The notes: generated from the sequence alone by a model not told the origin. 36,049 nt of DNA from an uncultured Clostridia bacterium (GCA_944386595.1 CALXBQ010000028.1:1-36049); one strand, 5' to 3'. Counted from the stretch's first letter, positions 15,116-24,492 are shown. Made by a program: numbers and translations.

Positions 15116-16126
15116 ATGGGCAGTGTGGTTTTAACGAGAGATGAAGTAAAGAAGGTCATAGACCTGAAGGAAACCATCGATGCGGTAAGAAACGTATATA
15201 AGCTCAAATCGGAAGGAAAGGCCGTAATATGGCCTCTTGTGAATTATGAATTTATAGACGAGCATGCGGCAATGGATATACGCTCGGGATACATAAAGGG
15301 CGAGCAGCTCCACGGCCTCAAGATGCTGAACAATTTCCCGGAAAACAGGGAAAAAGGACTTCCGCCGTTTAACGGGATAATGATGGTATACGATTCTAAT
15401 ACGGGAATGCCTATAGGAATAATGGACGCTTCCTATGTAACCTGTATGAGAACAGGAGCAGCAGGGGCGCTGGGAGTGGATCTTCTCGCGAGAAAGGACG
15501 CCAGGGTTCTGACAGTGCTGGGAGCCGGAAAACAGGCGCCGTTTCAGATTGCGGCGACTCTGACGCTGAGGCCGGAAATAGAGAAGGTATATATAGTGGA
15601 TCCGCTGAGCATGGAAGCAGCTGAAAGGTTTGCAGAAGGTATAACGGATCTTCTCAAGGCAGACTTTGATATGGATGCCTCGAGAGTGGAATTCGCAGCC
15701 TCCGGCGCAGAAGAAGCCGTAAGAAACAGCGATGCGATAATCACCGTAACCCCTTCCAGAAAGCCGATCATCATGAAGGAATGGGTGAAGCCCGGAACTC
15801 ACTTCAGCTGTCTTGGCTCGGATATGGAGACAAAGCAGGAAATCGAAAGCTCCATTTCGGCCGAAGCGAGGATTTTCACCGACGATAAGGCTCAGTGCAT
15901 CAGAGTGGGAGAGATCGAGATTCCTATTAAAGAAGGCGTGATAAAAGAAGACGACATCGCAGGAGAAATAGGCGATGTGATTGCGGGAAGCATCTCGGGA
16001 CGTACCGATGATGAGCAGATTACGCTCTTTGATGCGACGGGTCTTTACATTCTGGATCTGGTTACGGCAAAGACAGCTATCGTGCGTGCAAAGGAAACCG
16101 GCATAGGAGCCGACATAGAGTTTTAG
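15116..16126 (+). CDS. Ornithine cyclodeaminase / mu-crystallin family protein (copy 1)
   Basis: A 336-aa NAD(P)-dependent enzyme of the ornithine cyclodeaminase/mu-crystallin family, which includes ornithine cyclodeaminase, alanine dehydrogenase and ketimine reductase. Substrate-site residues expected for the family are present: K69 (LHGLKM), R112 (MRTGAAGAL), and D236 in CLGSD, the catalytic aspartate position. The nucleotide-binding turn GAGKQA is at 136-141. ATG 15116 is chosen because AAAGGAG (15102-15108) is 7 nt upstream; the in-frame ATG at 15110 is too close to it. The aminotransferase gene follows after 11 nt. In context it probably removes ammonia from, or oxidises, an amino acid. 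The cyclodeaminase reaction is plausible because the key residues are intact, but it is not proven. Confidence 0.82.
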   Translation: MGSVVLTRDEVKKVIDLKETIDAVRNVYKLKSEGKAVIWPLVNYEFIDEHAAMDIRSGYIKGEQLHGLKMLNNFPENREKGLPPFNGIMMVYDSNTGMPIGIMDASYVTCMRTGAAGALGVDLLARKDARVLTVLGAGKQAPFQIAATLTLRPEIEKVYIVDPLSMEAAERFAEGITDLLKADFDMDASRVEFAASGAEEAVRNSDAIITVTPSRKPIIMKEWVKPGTHFSCLGSDMETKQEIESSISAEARIFTDDKAQCIRVGEIEIPIKEGVIKEDDIAGEIGDVIAGSISGRTDDEQITLFDATGLYILDLVTAKTAIVRAKETGIGADIEF

Positions 16127-16137
16127 GAGGTAAGAAA

Positions 16138-17277
16138 ATGAAATTAGCATGGTTTGGAGTTGAGGAATGGCTGAATCCGATGGACTCCCTGGCAAAGTAT
16201 AACCTGGGATCGAGCTGCGTCAGCGCGTTTAATATGAGAGAACTTTTCGAATGTACGGGACAGGATCTGGACAAATTCCTCGAGGATATGAGGGAGTTCA
16301 GCCTTCATTACCATCATGGGGATGCAACCGGTTCTCCAAGGGTAAAAAAGGCCGTAACGGGGATATATCCTAAAGCCGGTCTTACTCCTGAAGACGTTAT
16401 GATGGTAATAGGCGGCACCGGAGCCAACGACCTTACCATATTCAGTATCTTAGAGCACGGCGATAACTGCGTGGTAATAAAGCCGTCCTATCAGCAGCAT
16501 TACGACATACCGAAGGGCATGGGCATTGAGACGAGAATAGTTCAGCTGAAGGCAGAAGACAACTACGTTCTTAATCTCGATGACGTTGAAGCGGCCTGCG
16601 ACGAGAATACCAAGCTCATCATTCTGACGAATCCGAACAATCCTATAGGAATAACGCTTTATGACGAAGAGCTTAAGAGACTTGTGGATATTGCGAAGAA
16701 ATACGATTCATGGATTCTCTGTGATGAAATGTACAGGGGACTTGACGAGAACTACATGCCTTCTATTCTCGATTACGGATATAAGAAAGCGGTTTCCGTA
16801 TGCAGCCTTTCAAAGATGTTTTCCATGGCGGGAACGCGTATTGGCTGGATTATCTGCAGAGACAGAGAGATGTATGAGGTTATAAAGACGAGACGTTCCT
16901 ATAACACTATATGCTGCGGAATATTTGACGAGCTGGTAGGCTCTATAGCTCTTGAAAACTATGAAAAGGTATGGGCAAGAGCGAGAAGCATTCTCCTGCC
17001 TAACAGGGAAATCGTAAAAGAGTGGATAAGCAGACAGCCTCACCTTAAAATGCTTGCCGAGCCTATGGGAACCACATGCCTCATAGATTATGATTATGAC
17101 GTGGATTCGGAAACGATGGCAAAAGAGGCCATGGAAGCCGACAAAATACTCTTCGTTCCGGGAGATTACTTCGATATGCCTAAAACCATAAGAGTCGGAT
17201 ACGGCGCATTCAGAAATCCGGAGGATCTTAAGGCAAGTCTGGATGCACTGGAAAAATTCCTGAAAAGATATGAATAA
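16138..17277 (+). CDS. Class I/II PLP-dependent aminotransferase
   Basis: A 379-aa fold-type I PLP enzyme. The Schiff-base lysine is K226 in SLSKMFSMAGTRIGW. NPNNPIG is at 165-171, the PLP-contacting D196/Y199 lie in CDEMYR, and GGTGAND around 92-98 forms the phosphate-binding end. Overall it resembles the capreomycidine synthase/aspartate-aminotransferase-like group rather than housekeeping AspC or HisC. AGGAGG sits 7-8 nt before the ATG. It is paired with the ornithine-cyclodeaminase-family gene and ends at a strong bidirectional terminator. Likely role: transamination of the amino acid or keto acid handled by its neighbour; the substrate is unknown. Confidence 0.85.
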   Translation: MKLAWFGVEEWLNPMDSLAKYNLGSSCVSAFNMRELFECTGQDLDKFLEDMREFSLHYHHGDATGSPRVKKAVTGIYPKAGLTPEDVMMVIGGTGANDLTIFSILEHGDNCVVIKPSYQQHYDIPKGMGIETRIVQLKAEDNYVLNLDDVEAACDENTKLIILTNPNNPIGITLYDEELKRLVDIAKKYDSWILCDEMYRGLDENYMPSILDYGYKKAVSVCSLSKMFSMAGTRIGWIICRDREMYEVIKTRRSYNTICCGIFDELVGSIALENYEKVWARARSILLPNREIVKEWISRQPHLKMLAEPMGTTCLIDYDYDVDSETMAKEAMEADKILFVPGDYFDMPKTIRVGYGAFRNPEDLKASLDALEKFLKRYE

Positions 17278-17307
17278 CTGACAGTCTTATTAACGTAAAT
17301 CTTCCTT

Positions 17308-17350
17308 AAAATCACGAGACTCGCCGAGGTTTGGCGAGTCTCGTGATTTT
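17308..17350. terminator. Bidirectional terminator between convergent genes
   Basis: A perfect 18-bp stem (17308-17325 with 17333-17350) has a 7-nt loop; the left arm starts AAAATCACG and the right arm ends CGTGATTTT. The A run and T run make it work in both directions, for the aminotransferase (+) and the aldo/keto reductase (-). Confidence 0.93.
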
Positions 17351-17383
17351 TACGATGACAGATGATAACAGCTAAGGCGGTTA

Positions 17384-18406
17384 TTATTTTCCCAGAAGCT
17401 TTACCTGCTCCCTGTAGTCGATGAGGTTCTTTTTTAGCAGAGCAGGGGTGTCGAGACCGTAAGGGCATTTTGACGCGCACCGGCGGCATTCGATACAGTC
17501 CTCGATTTTCTCCATATCCTCCTGATGGGCTTTATCCATGTATATGTCTACAGGAGCCCGCCTTATCATGAGGGACATTCTGGCACAGTCGTTTATTTTG
17601 ATTCCGACAGGGCACGGCATGCAGTATCCGCAGCCGCGGCAGAAGTCGCCGGACAGCTCTTTCTTTTCCGATTCTATAAACGCTTTCATTTCATCGGTCA
17701 TGACGGGAGGATTCTCACCAAGGGCGATGAATTCCTCAAGTTCGGACATTTTCTGAACGCCCCAGATAGGCAGGACGTTATCGTAAAGATCGGCGAAGGC
17801 GTAAGCCGCATCGGATCTGGTTATAAGTCCGCCGGACATTGATTTCATCGCTATAAATCCCATATCGGCGGCTTTACACTTTAGAACAATCTCAATATCC
17901 TTATCCGTTGCAAGGTAGCAGAACGGGAACTGAAGGGTTTCGAAAAGTCCCGATTCTATGGCTTCGTGGGCAACGACAAGGCGGTGGTTCGTAATTCCTA
18001 TATGACGGATAATGCCCTGGGATTTAGCTTCCAGGGCGGCCTCGTAAAGGCCGCTGCCGTCGCCCGGTTTCGGACATACGGCAGGGTTGTGAAACTGATA
18101 AAGGTCGATGTAATCGGTATTTAGTTCTTTAAGCGACGTTTCAAGGTCGCGCCTTAAACCTTCTCCGTCCGTTGCCATGGTTTTGGTGGCGATGAAGACT
18201 TTGTCCCTTACGTCCGAAAGGGCAAGTCCCAGCTTATGCTCGCTGTCAGTGTAGCCCCTTGCAGTATCGAAGTAGGTCATTCCGCTCTCAAAAGCTCTTC
18301 TCACTATTTTCACCGCTTCGTCATCGGAGATTCTCTGGATGGGAAGCGCTCCGAATCCGTTTTTCGGAGTTACTATTTCTGTTTTGCCAAGTCTTACGCT
18401 GTTCAT
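17384..18406 (-). CDS. Aldo/keto reductase with C-terminal 2[4Fe-4S] ferredoxin domain
   Basis: A 340-aa protein with an aldo/keto reductase barrel (1 to ~235) and a ferredoxin-like tail. The catalytic tetrad is D47 and Y52 (FDTARGYTDSE), K75 (ATKT) and H106 (QFHNP). Iron-sulfur ligands are C256, C259, C262 and C265 (CRGCGYCMPCP), and C304, C307, C310 and C314 (CIECRRCASKCP). This two-domain form is common in anaerobes and may pass electrons between NAD(P)H or a substrate and ferredoxin-type carriers; the physiological substrate is unknown. It is the last gene of the minus-strand operon 21792-17384, 15 nt after the UPF0210 gene. Confidence 0.88.
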   Translation of the reverse strand: MNSVRLGKTEIVTPKNGFGALPIQRISDDEAVKIVRRAFESGMTYFDTARGYTDSEHKLGLALSDVRDKVFIATKTMATDGEGLRRDLETSLKELNTDYIDLYQFHNPAVCPKPGDGSGLYEAALEAKSQGIIRHIGITNHRLVVAHEAIESGLFETLQFPFCYLATDKDIEIVLKCKAADMGFIAMKSMSGGLITRSDAAYAFADLYDNVLPIWGVQKMSELEEFIALGENPPVMTDEMKAFIESEKKELSGDFCRGCGYCMPCPVGIKINDCARMSLMIRRAPVDIYMDKAHQEDMEKIEDCIECRRCASKCPYGLDTPALLKKNLIDYREQVKLLGK

Positions 18407-18421
18407 TTTAAGACCTCCTTT

Positions 18422-19780
18422 TTAGTTTTTAAGGCTCTGAATAGGGGCAGGGATTCTGCCGCCTCTTTCTATCATTTTAGCCGGAGATTCCTTTCTCAGC
18501 TTCATTACGGGGCCGTAACCCAGGAGCCCGCCGAAATTCAGTTCTTCGCCTTCAGGAACCCCGATGGCCGGAATAACTCTGACGGCTGTGGTCTTGGAGT
18601 TTATCATTCCAATGGCGGCTTCATCGGCTATAATGGCGGAAATTACAGCTTCATCAGTATCTCCCGGAATTACTATCATGTCAAGGCCTACGGAGCATAC
18701 GGCCGTCATGGCTTCAAGCTTTTCAATGGAAAGGGCGCCGGATCTGGCCGCGGCAATCATGCCCGCATCTTCGCTTACCGGGATAAACGCTCCCGAAAGA
18801 CCGCCTACGCTGGAAGAAGCCATAACACCACCTTTTTTTACCGCGTCGTTGAGCATTGCAAGGGCTGCGGTAGTTCCGTGAGCGCCGCACTGCTCGAGGC
18901 CTATCTCCTCCAGAATATGCGCCACCGAGTCTCCGATGGCAGGAGTAGGGGCGAGGGAAAGGTCTATGATTCCGAACTCTGCGCCCAGCTTCTCGGCAGC
19001 CTCGCTTCCAACGAGCTGACCCATTCTGGTGATTTTAAAGGCCGTTTTCTTTATGGCTTCCGCAATCTCGTGAAGGGGAGCATCGTCAGGCATTTTGGCT
19101 AGGACAGAGCGCACCACGCCGGGGCCGGAAACGCCGGCGGAGATAACACAGTCGGCCTCGCCTGCGCCGTGGAAAGCGCCTGCCATGAAAGGATTATCCT
19201 CCACCGCGTTGCAGAACACGACAAGCTTGGCCGCGCCTATGCACTGATTGTCTCTGGTCAGCTCGGCGGCTTTCTTTATCTGATGACCCATAAGCCTTAC
19301 GGCGTCCATGTTTATACCTGCCCTGGTGGAGCCGATGTTCACGGAGGAGCAGACCAGGTTCGTTTCCGCAAGAGCCTCGGGTATGGAGTCTATAAGAACT
19401 CTGTCGCCTGCGGAAAAGCCCTTGTGGACGAGGGCAGAGTATCCGCCGATAAAGTTTACGCCTACGGCATCGGCCGCCTTGTCCAAGGTAAGGGCGTAAT
19501 TGATCGGATTTCCTCCAGAAGCGCCCGCAAGCTGTGCTATGGGAGTTACGGATATTCTCTTGTTCACGATGGGAATGCCGTATTTCTTCTCTATGGCTTC
19601 CCCCGTGGAGACGAGATTTTCGGCCTTCCTGCATATTTTGTCGTAGACCTTGGCGCAGGAACGGTCTATATCGCTGTCCGCGCAGTCCGCAAGGGAAATT
19701 CCCATGGTGATTGTTCTTATATCCAGGTTTTCTTCCTGAATCATGGTTATGGTTTCCATGATATCGCTCATGTTAAGCAT
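18422..19780 (-). CDS. UPF0210 (PFL-family) protein
   Basis: A 452-aa cytosolic protein of the UPF0210/DUF711 family. The diagnostic N-terminus has [17 protein letters not shown], followed by [16 protein letters not shown]. Glycine-rich segments such as [11 protein letters not shown] and [15 protein letters not shown] are present. Length is normal for the family. Some relatives are compared structurally with glycyl-radical enzymes, but I see no C-terminal glycyl radical motif and the biochemical role is unknown. AAAGGA about 9 nt upstream supports the first ATG. It is encoded 31 nt after the UPF0237 ACT-domain gene, the widespread conserved pairing. Confidence 0.9.
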   Translation of the reverse strand: MLNMSDIMETITMIQEENLDIRTITMGISLADCADSDIDRSCAKVYDKICRKAENLVSTGEAIEKKYGIPIVNKRISVTPIAQLAGASGGNPINYALTLDKAADAVGVNFIGGYSALVHKGFSAGDRVLIDSIPEALAETNLVCSSVNIGSTRAGINMDAVRLMGHQIKKAAELTRDNQCIGAAKLVVFCNAVEDNPFMAGAFHGAGEADCVISAGVSGPGVVRSVLAKMPDDAPLHEIAEAIKKTAFKITRMGQLVGSEAAEKLGAEFGIIDLSLAPTPAIGDSVAHILEEIGLEQCGAHGTTAALAMLNDAVKKGGVMASSSVGGLSGAFIPVSEDAGMIAAARSGALSIEKLEAMTAVCSVGLDMIVIPGDTDEAVISAIIADEAAIGMINSKTTAVRVIPAIGVPEGEELNFGGLLGYGPVMKLRKESPAKMIERGGRIPAPIQSLKN

Positions 19781-19811
19781 GTCTGATTTTCCTTTCGTCT
19801 GTGTCCGGGTT

Positions 19812-20093
19812 CTATATTCTGTGCATGGAGTTGAAGATATTTTCGTGCATTACGTGAACCTCCATGTCGTTGCATTCTTCTTTTATGCACGTCTGAAGCC
19901 CGTCGAGACTGCAGCTCAGATTATCAATGTCGATGATCATAACCATGCAGAAGAATTCCTCAATTACGGACTGGGTAACTTCTATTACATTGGCGCCGGC
20001 CTGTGCGCACTTGGCGGATACTCCGGCAAGAATTCCCACTCTGTCCTTTCCTATAACCGTTACGACAGCTCTGCTTAAAGGTTTCTTTTCCAT
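19812..20093 (-). CDS. UPF0237 ACT-domain protein
   Basis: A 93-aa single ACT domain ([20 protein letters not shown] opening, then [20 protein letters not shown]). ACT domains bind amino acids or similar small ligands. The UPF0237 type is almost always encoded next to UPF0210, as here, and is inferred to regulate it. Its start overlaps the end of the radical SAM gene by 19 nt, and an AAAGGAG lies about 10 nt upstream of the ATG inside that gene. Confidence 0.9.
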   Translation of the reverse strand: MEKKPLSRAVVTVIGKDRVGILAGVSAKCAQAGANVIEVTQSVIEEFFCMVMIIDIDNLSCSLDGLQTCIKEECNDMEVHVMHENIFNSMHRI

Positions 20094-21145
20094 ATTTTCT
20101 TTTCTCCTTTGATTTCTATTCTGTAGGCGTTGTCCGCCAGACTTTCATCGGTTTTAAATTTTATGAGAAGGCCGGGGTAGTTCCCGGTAAAGTAATCCCT
20201 GTTCACCCCGGAATTTCCTATCATGTTGGAATACCAGCCCGGACTTGAATATATATCCGTCATCAGCGGATTTTCGTGATGAGGCAATTCCGCAAGCTTT
20301 CTGTCCAAAATAGAGGTGATTCTGTCTCGTGCGATTTCCCCTTCCACAAGCTGGCGGAATGCCGGATGAAAGGTCTTTCCGCTTATGCTGTTTCCGTCCG
20401 CGATTATATCCGAGCTTTTAAGTCCGACTCTTATTATATTGATGCCGGCATCGTCCAGAATCTCATACATGGCCTTCGTTCGCAAGACGGCTTCATCTGT
20501 GCTTAGGGGTTCATACTCGCCACGTTCGTACATGGCGCAAAGCTCGGTGTCTTCAATTACGACGGTAGGGTACAGCCTGGCAATCGCAGGACTTATGGCA
20601 ACCGTTTCGCGGGCGGAGTAAACGCACTTTTCCATACTGTCTCCGGGAAGACCTATCATCAGTTGTATTCCCAGTGTAAAGCCGTAGCCCTTTATGAGAC
20701 TGCTGCTTTCGTATACGCATGCGGCGTTGTGACCGCGGCCCGAGAGCTTTAAAACCTCCGGATCAAAGGACTGCACTCCGAGCTCGATTACATCGACGTC
20801 AAAGGATTTAAGATTATCCAATATCCTTTCGTCGATATAGTCCGGCCGCGTCGAAAGGTGAATTTTATCGATTATACCTTTATCCTTATATTCCTTCGCG
20901 ACGGCAAGGTATGCTGACTGTTCCTCCATGGGAATTCCGGTGAAGCTTCCGCCGAAGAATGCAATCTCAAGAGTTTCAGGCTTCGGCTGTGAAAGGGTGG
21001 TAAGCCACTGGTCGACGGTGGCTCTGACGTCCTCGGGAGTCACTGCCTTCGTATGGGCCGTGATTTTCTTCTGATTGCAAAATACGCAGTCGTTGGGACA
21101 ACCCTTATGGGGTATGAAAATGGGTATGATAGCGTGCTTTTTCAT
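20075..21145 (-). CDS. Radical SAM protein (Elp3-related family)
   Basis: A 356-aa radical SAM enzyme. From the chosen start, the [4Fe-4S]-S-adenosylmethionine cluster motif CxxxCxxC is C16/C20/C23 in HKGCPNDCVFCNQ. EIAFFGGSFTG gives the GGE-like motif, and IELGVQSFDPEVLKLSGRGH and LMIGLPGD are typical of the Elp3/oxygen-independent coproporphyrinogen-oxidase-like group. The usual acetyltransferase domain of Elp3 is absent. ATG 21145 is preferred over the upstream in-frame codon at 21193 because it forms an ATGA overlap with the preceding gene and the protein starts at the canonical KHAIIPIFIPHKGCP. The substrate, perhaps tRNA or protein, is unknown. Confidence 0.85.
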   Translation of the reverse strand: MKKHAIIPIFIPHKGCPNDCVFCNQKKITAHTKAVTPEDVRATVDQWLTTLSQPKPETLEIAFFGGSFTGIPMEEQSAYLAVAKEYKDKGIIDKIHLSTRPDYIDERILDNLKSFDVDVIELGVQSFDPEVLKLSGRGHNAACVYESSSLIKGYGFTLGIQLMIGLPGDSMEKCVYSARETVAISPAIARLYPTVVIEDTELCAMYERGEYEPLSTDEAVLRTKAMYEILDDAGINIIRVGLKSSDIIADGNSISGKTFHPAFRQLVEGEIARDRITSILDRKLAELPHHENPLMTDIYSSPGWYSNMIGNSGVNRDYFTGNYPGLLIKFKTDESLADNAYRIEIKGEKKIWKRNL

Positions 21146-21792
21146 AGTATGGATCCTATATCCGTAAGCGGGTATTCCGAAAACCACCGGCACTTAAGGC
21201 CGCGGTCTTCTATGAACCTCACTATACTTTCAAAATCGGGGTGTCTGAAGAGATCACCGTTGAAAATGACTTCATTTCCGACTCTGCCGCTGGCGCCGCC
21301 TATGAAGCCTGTATCAAAGCCGTCAAGCCTTACAAATCCCGGAGACACCTTAAGAACCTTAAGCTCCGGATAAGGCCTGCAGGCTTTGACGATACTGTCG
21401 TCGTAGGTTATTATGGCATCTTCGTCCACTATGACTATGCTGCACTTGGTATAGCCCTGGCGAACGTCTATAAGTGTCATGCCGGAGCTTTTCGCTGCGG
21501 CAAGGAGATTCCCGTCGGTGAAGGAAAGGTTGTGAATAAAGTATTTTCCCGTGCATGCGGCGTTAAACGACACGTCGTCAGGGTAATCTTTCCCCAGATT
21601 GTCTTTTTCGGCAAAATACACCGGCGAATCATCTGATATGCCCATTTTGCACAAAAATATATCGGGGTGATCCGATATGCCTTCGTCTACAACGTCTTCA
21701 GATTTAATTGTAACGATTTCCCTTCCCGCCGAAAGAAGGTAGTCCCGAAGGGGTGCTCCGGCTCTTTCGGACAGATATGTCACTTTTTTCAT
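21142..21792 (-). CDS. DUF6873-like GME-fold protein
   Basis: A 216-aa protein that I associate with the DUF6873 group of guanidino-modifying-enzyme-fold proteins, from segments such as ACTGKYFIHNL, TLIDVRQGYTKCSIVIVDE and GASGRVGNEVIFNGD. The family assignment is from memory of the pattern and the function is unproven. Start choice is unusual: ATG 21792 lies only a few nt after a minus-strand TATAAT (21804-21799), and no Shine-Dalgarno can be placed. An in-frame GTG at 21798 is even closer. It is the first gene of the minus-strand operon and overlaps the radical SAM start (ATGA). Confidence 0.65.
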   Translation of the reverse strand: MKKVTYLSERAGAPLRDYLLSAGREIVTIKSEDVVDEGISDHPDIFLCKMGISDDSPVYFAEKDNLGKDYPDDVSFNAACTGKYFIHNLSFTDGNLLAAAKSSGMTLIDVRQGYTKCSIVIVDEDAIITYDDSIVKACRPYPELKVLKVSPGFVRLDGFDTGFIGGASGRVGNEVIFNGDLFRHPDFESIVRFIEDRGLKCRWFSEYPLTDIGSIL

Positions 21793-21798
21793 GGTCAC

Positions 21799-21804
21799 AT
21801 TATA
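21799..21804 (-). promoter_or_regulatory. -10 box of the minus-strand operon
   Basis: Read on the minus strand, TATAAT (21804-21799) is preceded by TATAG. The -35 region 17-18 bp upstream is weak (TTCAAA/TTTCAA). Transcription would begin about at the first base of the ATG at 21792, giving a leaderless transcript. It is divergent from the gltX promoter at 21855. Confidence 0.4.
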
Positions 21805-21854
21805 CTATAAATCCGATGAGTTTTGAAATCTTTTTCGGCAGGGCCGTAAATTCC

Positions 21855-21884
21855 TTGAAAGGAACCGGTTTTTCATTATATAAT
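21855..21884 (+). promoter_or_regulatory. gltX promoter
   Basis: TTGAAA (21855-21860) and TATAAT (21879-21884) are separated by 18 bp. The leader to the gltX ATG is about 18 nt and contains CGGAGG. Confidence 0.7.
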
Positions 21885-21908
21885 AACAGGGTAAACGGAG
21901 GTAATTAT

Positions 21909-23564
21909 ATGGATAATCTGAAGATGGCGGAGCTTCTCTTTCCCCACATTGAGAAGACTCCTGAAGAATATGAAAAAATGTACCCTGAGAGAAACCTGCC
22001 GGAAGGCGCTAAGGTGACCAGACTCGGTCCGAGCCCTACGGGATTTATCCATCTGGGAAATCTCTACGGCGCATTTGTGGACGAAAGGCTCGCACACCAG
22101 TCCGGCGGCGTGTTCTACCTGAGAATCGAAGATACCGATGACAAGAGGTACGTCGAAGGTGCCGTTAAGACCATAATAGATTCTCTGGGATTTTTCGGTA
22201 TCAACTTCGACGAGGGAGCGACCTTAAACGGAGATATGGGCGATTACGGGGATTACACCCAGAGCCACAGGGAGGAAATCTACAAGTGCTTTGCCAAAAA
22301 GCTCGTAGCGGAGGGCAAGGCGTATCCGTGCTTTCTGACGGAGGATGAAATAGCGGAAATCCGCGCCGGCCAGGAGGCGGAAAAGGTAAATCCGGGAATA
22401 TATGGCAGATACGCCAGGTACAGAGACATAACGGCAGCTGAGGCCGAAGAGAAAATAAAGGCCGGACAGCCGTACGTTGTTAGACTTCGCTCGGACGGTG
22501 ACGGCGGCGCTTCAGGAGATGACATAAAGCGTGTTAAAGTGAACGATGCAATCAGAGGAATTCTGGAGGTTCCGGAAAACTTTCAGGACGTCGTAATTCT
22601 GAAGGCTACGGGTATTCCGACGTATCACTTTGCCCACGTGGTGGACGATCACCTTATGAGAACCACCCATGTCGTTCGCGGCGCCGAATGGCTATCGTCG
22701 CTGCCTATTCACGTGGAGCTTTTCGGGAAACTGGGATGGGATATGCCCGTGTACTGCCACACGGCCCAGCTTATGAAGCTTGACGAGGAGGGAAACAAGA
22801 GAAAGCTTTCCAAGAGAAAGGATCCCGAGCTTTCCCTTACGTATTACAGAGACCAGGGATACCATCCTGCGGCCGTAAGAGAGTATCTTCTCACCATACT
22901 CAATTCCAACTTCGAGGAATGGAGAATGGAAAATCCGGACGCTTCCATAGACGACTTCGAATTTACTACGGAAAAGATGAGCAACTCCGGTGCGCTGTTT
23001 GACCTTAACAAGCTTAACGATATAAGCAAGGATGTCCTTCTTAAGATTCCGGCTTCGGAGCTTTACGATTTCCTGAAGTCGTGGGCGGAAGAATTTGCTC
23101 CCGAGTATACGGAGATATTCGCGGACAGAGAATACGCGGAGAAAATCCTCGACCTCGGAAGAAACGACGCAAAGCCTCGAAAGGATCTGGTATACGCACG
23201 GCAGATAGTGGATTTCATCAGCTATTTCTTTGACGACCTGTTTAAGACAGAGGACGAGATGCCGGCCGAGGTAAACGCAGAGGATCAGAAGGAAATCCTG
23301 AAAAGATACCTGCAGACCTACGATCACGGAGATGATCAGGGAGCATGGTTTGACAAAATCAGAGCCATCGCATCTGATCTGGGATATGCGGCGAAGCCTA
23401 AGGATTTCAAGAAGAATCCGGATCAGTACAAGGGCCATGTAGGTCACGTGAGCACCGTTATACGAATCGCCCTTATGGGTCGCGCCCAGTCTCCTGACGT
23501 ATGGACCATTCAGCAGATTATGGGCGAGGAAATGACGAGAAGACGCTTAGAAAGACTTTTATAG
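21909..23564 (+). CDS. gltX: Glutamate--tRNA ligase, long form
   Basis: A 551-aa class I aminoacyl-tRNA synthetase charging tRNA-Glu (and possibly tRNA-Gln in organisms without glutaminyl-tRNA synthetase). The HIGH-type motif is HLGN at 48-51 (PSPTGFIHLGN), and the KMSKS-type motif is KLSKR at 299-303. LRIEDTD at 71-77 and the HVVRGAEWL block are canonical. It is 50-80 residues longer than typical bacterial GltX, with an N-terminal extension (1 to ~35) and a longer C-terminal anticodon-binding part, a variant seen in Clostridia. The true start is ATG 21909 with CGGAGG 6 nt upstream; the longer in-frame reading from 21753 would run through the promoter. The YitT gene follows after 16 nt. Confidence 0.93.
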   Translation: MDNLKMAELLFPHIEKTPEEYEKMYPERNLPEGAKVTRLGPSPTGFIHLGNLYGAFVDERLAHQSGGVFYLRIEDTDDKRYVEGAVKTIIDSLGFFGINFDEGATLNGDMGDYGDYTQSHREEIYKCFAKKLVAEGKAYPCFLTEDEIAEIRAGQEAEKVNPGIYGRYARYRDITAAEAEEKIKAGQPYVVRLRSDGDGGASGDDIKRVKVNDAIRGILEVPENFQDVVILKATGIPTYHFAHVVDDHLMRTTHVVRGAEWLSSLPIHVELFGKLGWDMPVYCHTAQLMKLDEEGNKRKLSKRKDPELSLTYYRDQGYHPAAVREYLLTILNSNFEEWRMENPDASIDDFEFTTEKMSNSGALFDLNKLNDISKDVLLKIPASELYDFLKSWAEEFAPEYTEIFADREYAEKILDLGRNDAKPRKDLVYARQIVDFISYFFDDLFKTEDEMPAEVNAEDQKEILKRYLQTYDHGDDQGAWFDKIRAIASDLGYAAKPKDFKKNPDQYKGHVGHVSTVIRIALMGRAQSPDVWTIQQIMGEEMTRRRLERLL

Positions 23565-23580
23565 CTTTCGGAGAGAGGAA

Positions 23581-24492
23581 ATGGGAGATAACTTTCTGTC
23601 AAAGAGTGACGAAATGACGAGGCCTTCGGCCAAGAAGGAAGCGAAGCGTTACGTTACGGTGATCATAGGAGCGTTTATCTTTTCGGTGAGCGTAAATCTG
23701 TTCATAGCGCCTTTGGGCCTTTATAACGGCGGAGTGCTCGGCATAGCTCAGATAATCAGAACGCTCCTTTCGAGGACTGTCGGAGCTTCTGCTTTAGGCG
23801 CGGTGGATATCGCAGGTATAATCAACTTTCTCATAAACGTTCCGCTGTTCATACTCGCGTTTAAGACTATATCGAAGGAATTTTTTGCAAAGACCCTCGT
23901 GTCCGTTTTCTGTCAGGCAGTGTTTATGGCGGTGATAAGAGTTCCGGCAGAGCCTGTGGTGGACGATGTGCTGACAAACTGTATAATCGGCGGAATTCTT
24001 GGAGGCATAGGCCTCGGCTTTACCTTAAGAAGCTCTGCATGCGGCGGCGGAATAGATATAATAGGCGTCTACATGCTGAGAAAGGGAGACGGATATTCAG
24101 TCGGCAAAGTGGGGCTTGTGATAAATTTCATCATTTACTGTGTATGCGCGGTTCTCTTCAATATTCAGGTCGCCATATACTCGATTATATATGCGGCTGT
24201 ATACACTCTGGCCGTTGACAGGGTACATTCACAGAATATAAACGTTACCTGCCTTATCATATCGAAAGAAAAAGAGGTACGTGAACAGATAATGAGCAAG
24301 CTTGGAAGAGGTGTGACCTGCTGGAACGGTTTCGGTGCCTATACCGGTGCAGAGTCGGAGCTTATGGTGACGGTTGTGAACAAATACGAGGAACCGGTTG
24401 TAAGACAGATAATAAAGGAAATCGATGCCAATGCATTTGTCATATTCTTCGAGGGAACGAGAGTCACCGGCCACTTTGAGAGAAGGATATAG
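23581..24492 (+). CDS. YitT family membrane protein
   Basis: A 303-aa integral membrane protein with about five to six helices between residues ~25 and 215, including NLFIAPLGLYNGGVLGIAQI, the conserved LRSSACGGGIDIIG loop and an AVDRVHSQN end. A C-terminal cytosolic DUF2179-type domain covers ~220-303 (VTCLIISKEKEVREQIM, GAYTGAESELMVTVVNK, AFVIFFEGTRVTGHF). YitT proteins are widespread in Firmicutes, and their transport or signalling role is not settled. It is probably co-transcribed with gltX and ends at a clear terminator. Confidence 0.9.
   Translation: MGDNFLSKSDEMTRPSAKKEAKRYVTVIIGAFIFSVSVNLFIAPLGLYNGGVLGIAQIIRTLLSRTVGASALGAVDIAGIINFLINVPLFILAFKTISKEFFAKTLVSVFCQAVFMAVIRVPAEPVVDDVLTNCIIGGILGGIGLGFTLRSSACGGGIDIIGVYMLRKGDGYSVGKVGLVINFIIYCVCAVLFNIQVAIYSIIYAAVYTLAVDRVHSQNINVTCLIISKEKEVREQIMSKLGRGVTCWNGFGAYTGAESELMVTVVNKYEEPVVRQIIKEIDANAFVIFFEGTRVTGHFERRI

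Noticed and set aside
18236-19102. 288-aa plus-strand open frame
   Set aside because: It is antisense to the UPF0210 and aldo/keto reductase genes, whose products are unmistakable.
21753-21908. N-terminal extension of GltX from 21753
   Set aside because: It would include the promoter region and the divergent start; ATG 21909 has a good ribosome-binding site and the extension has no homology-like pattern.
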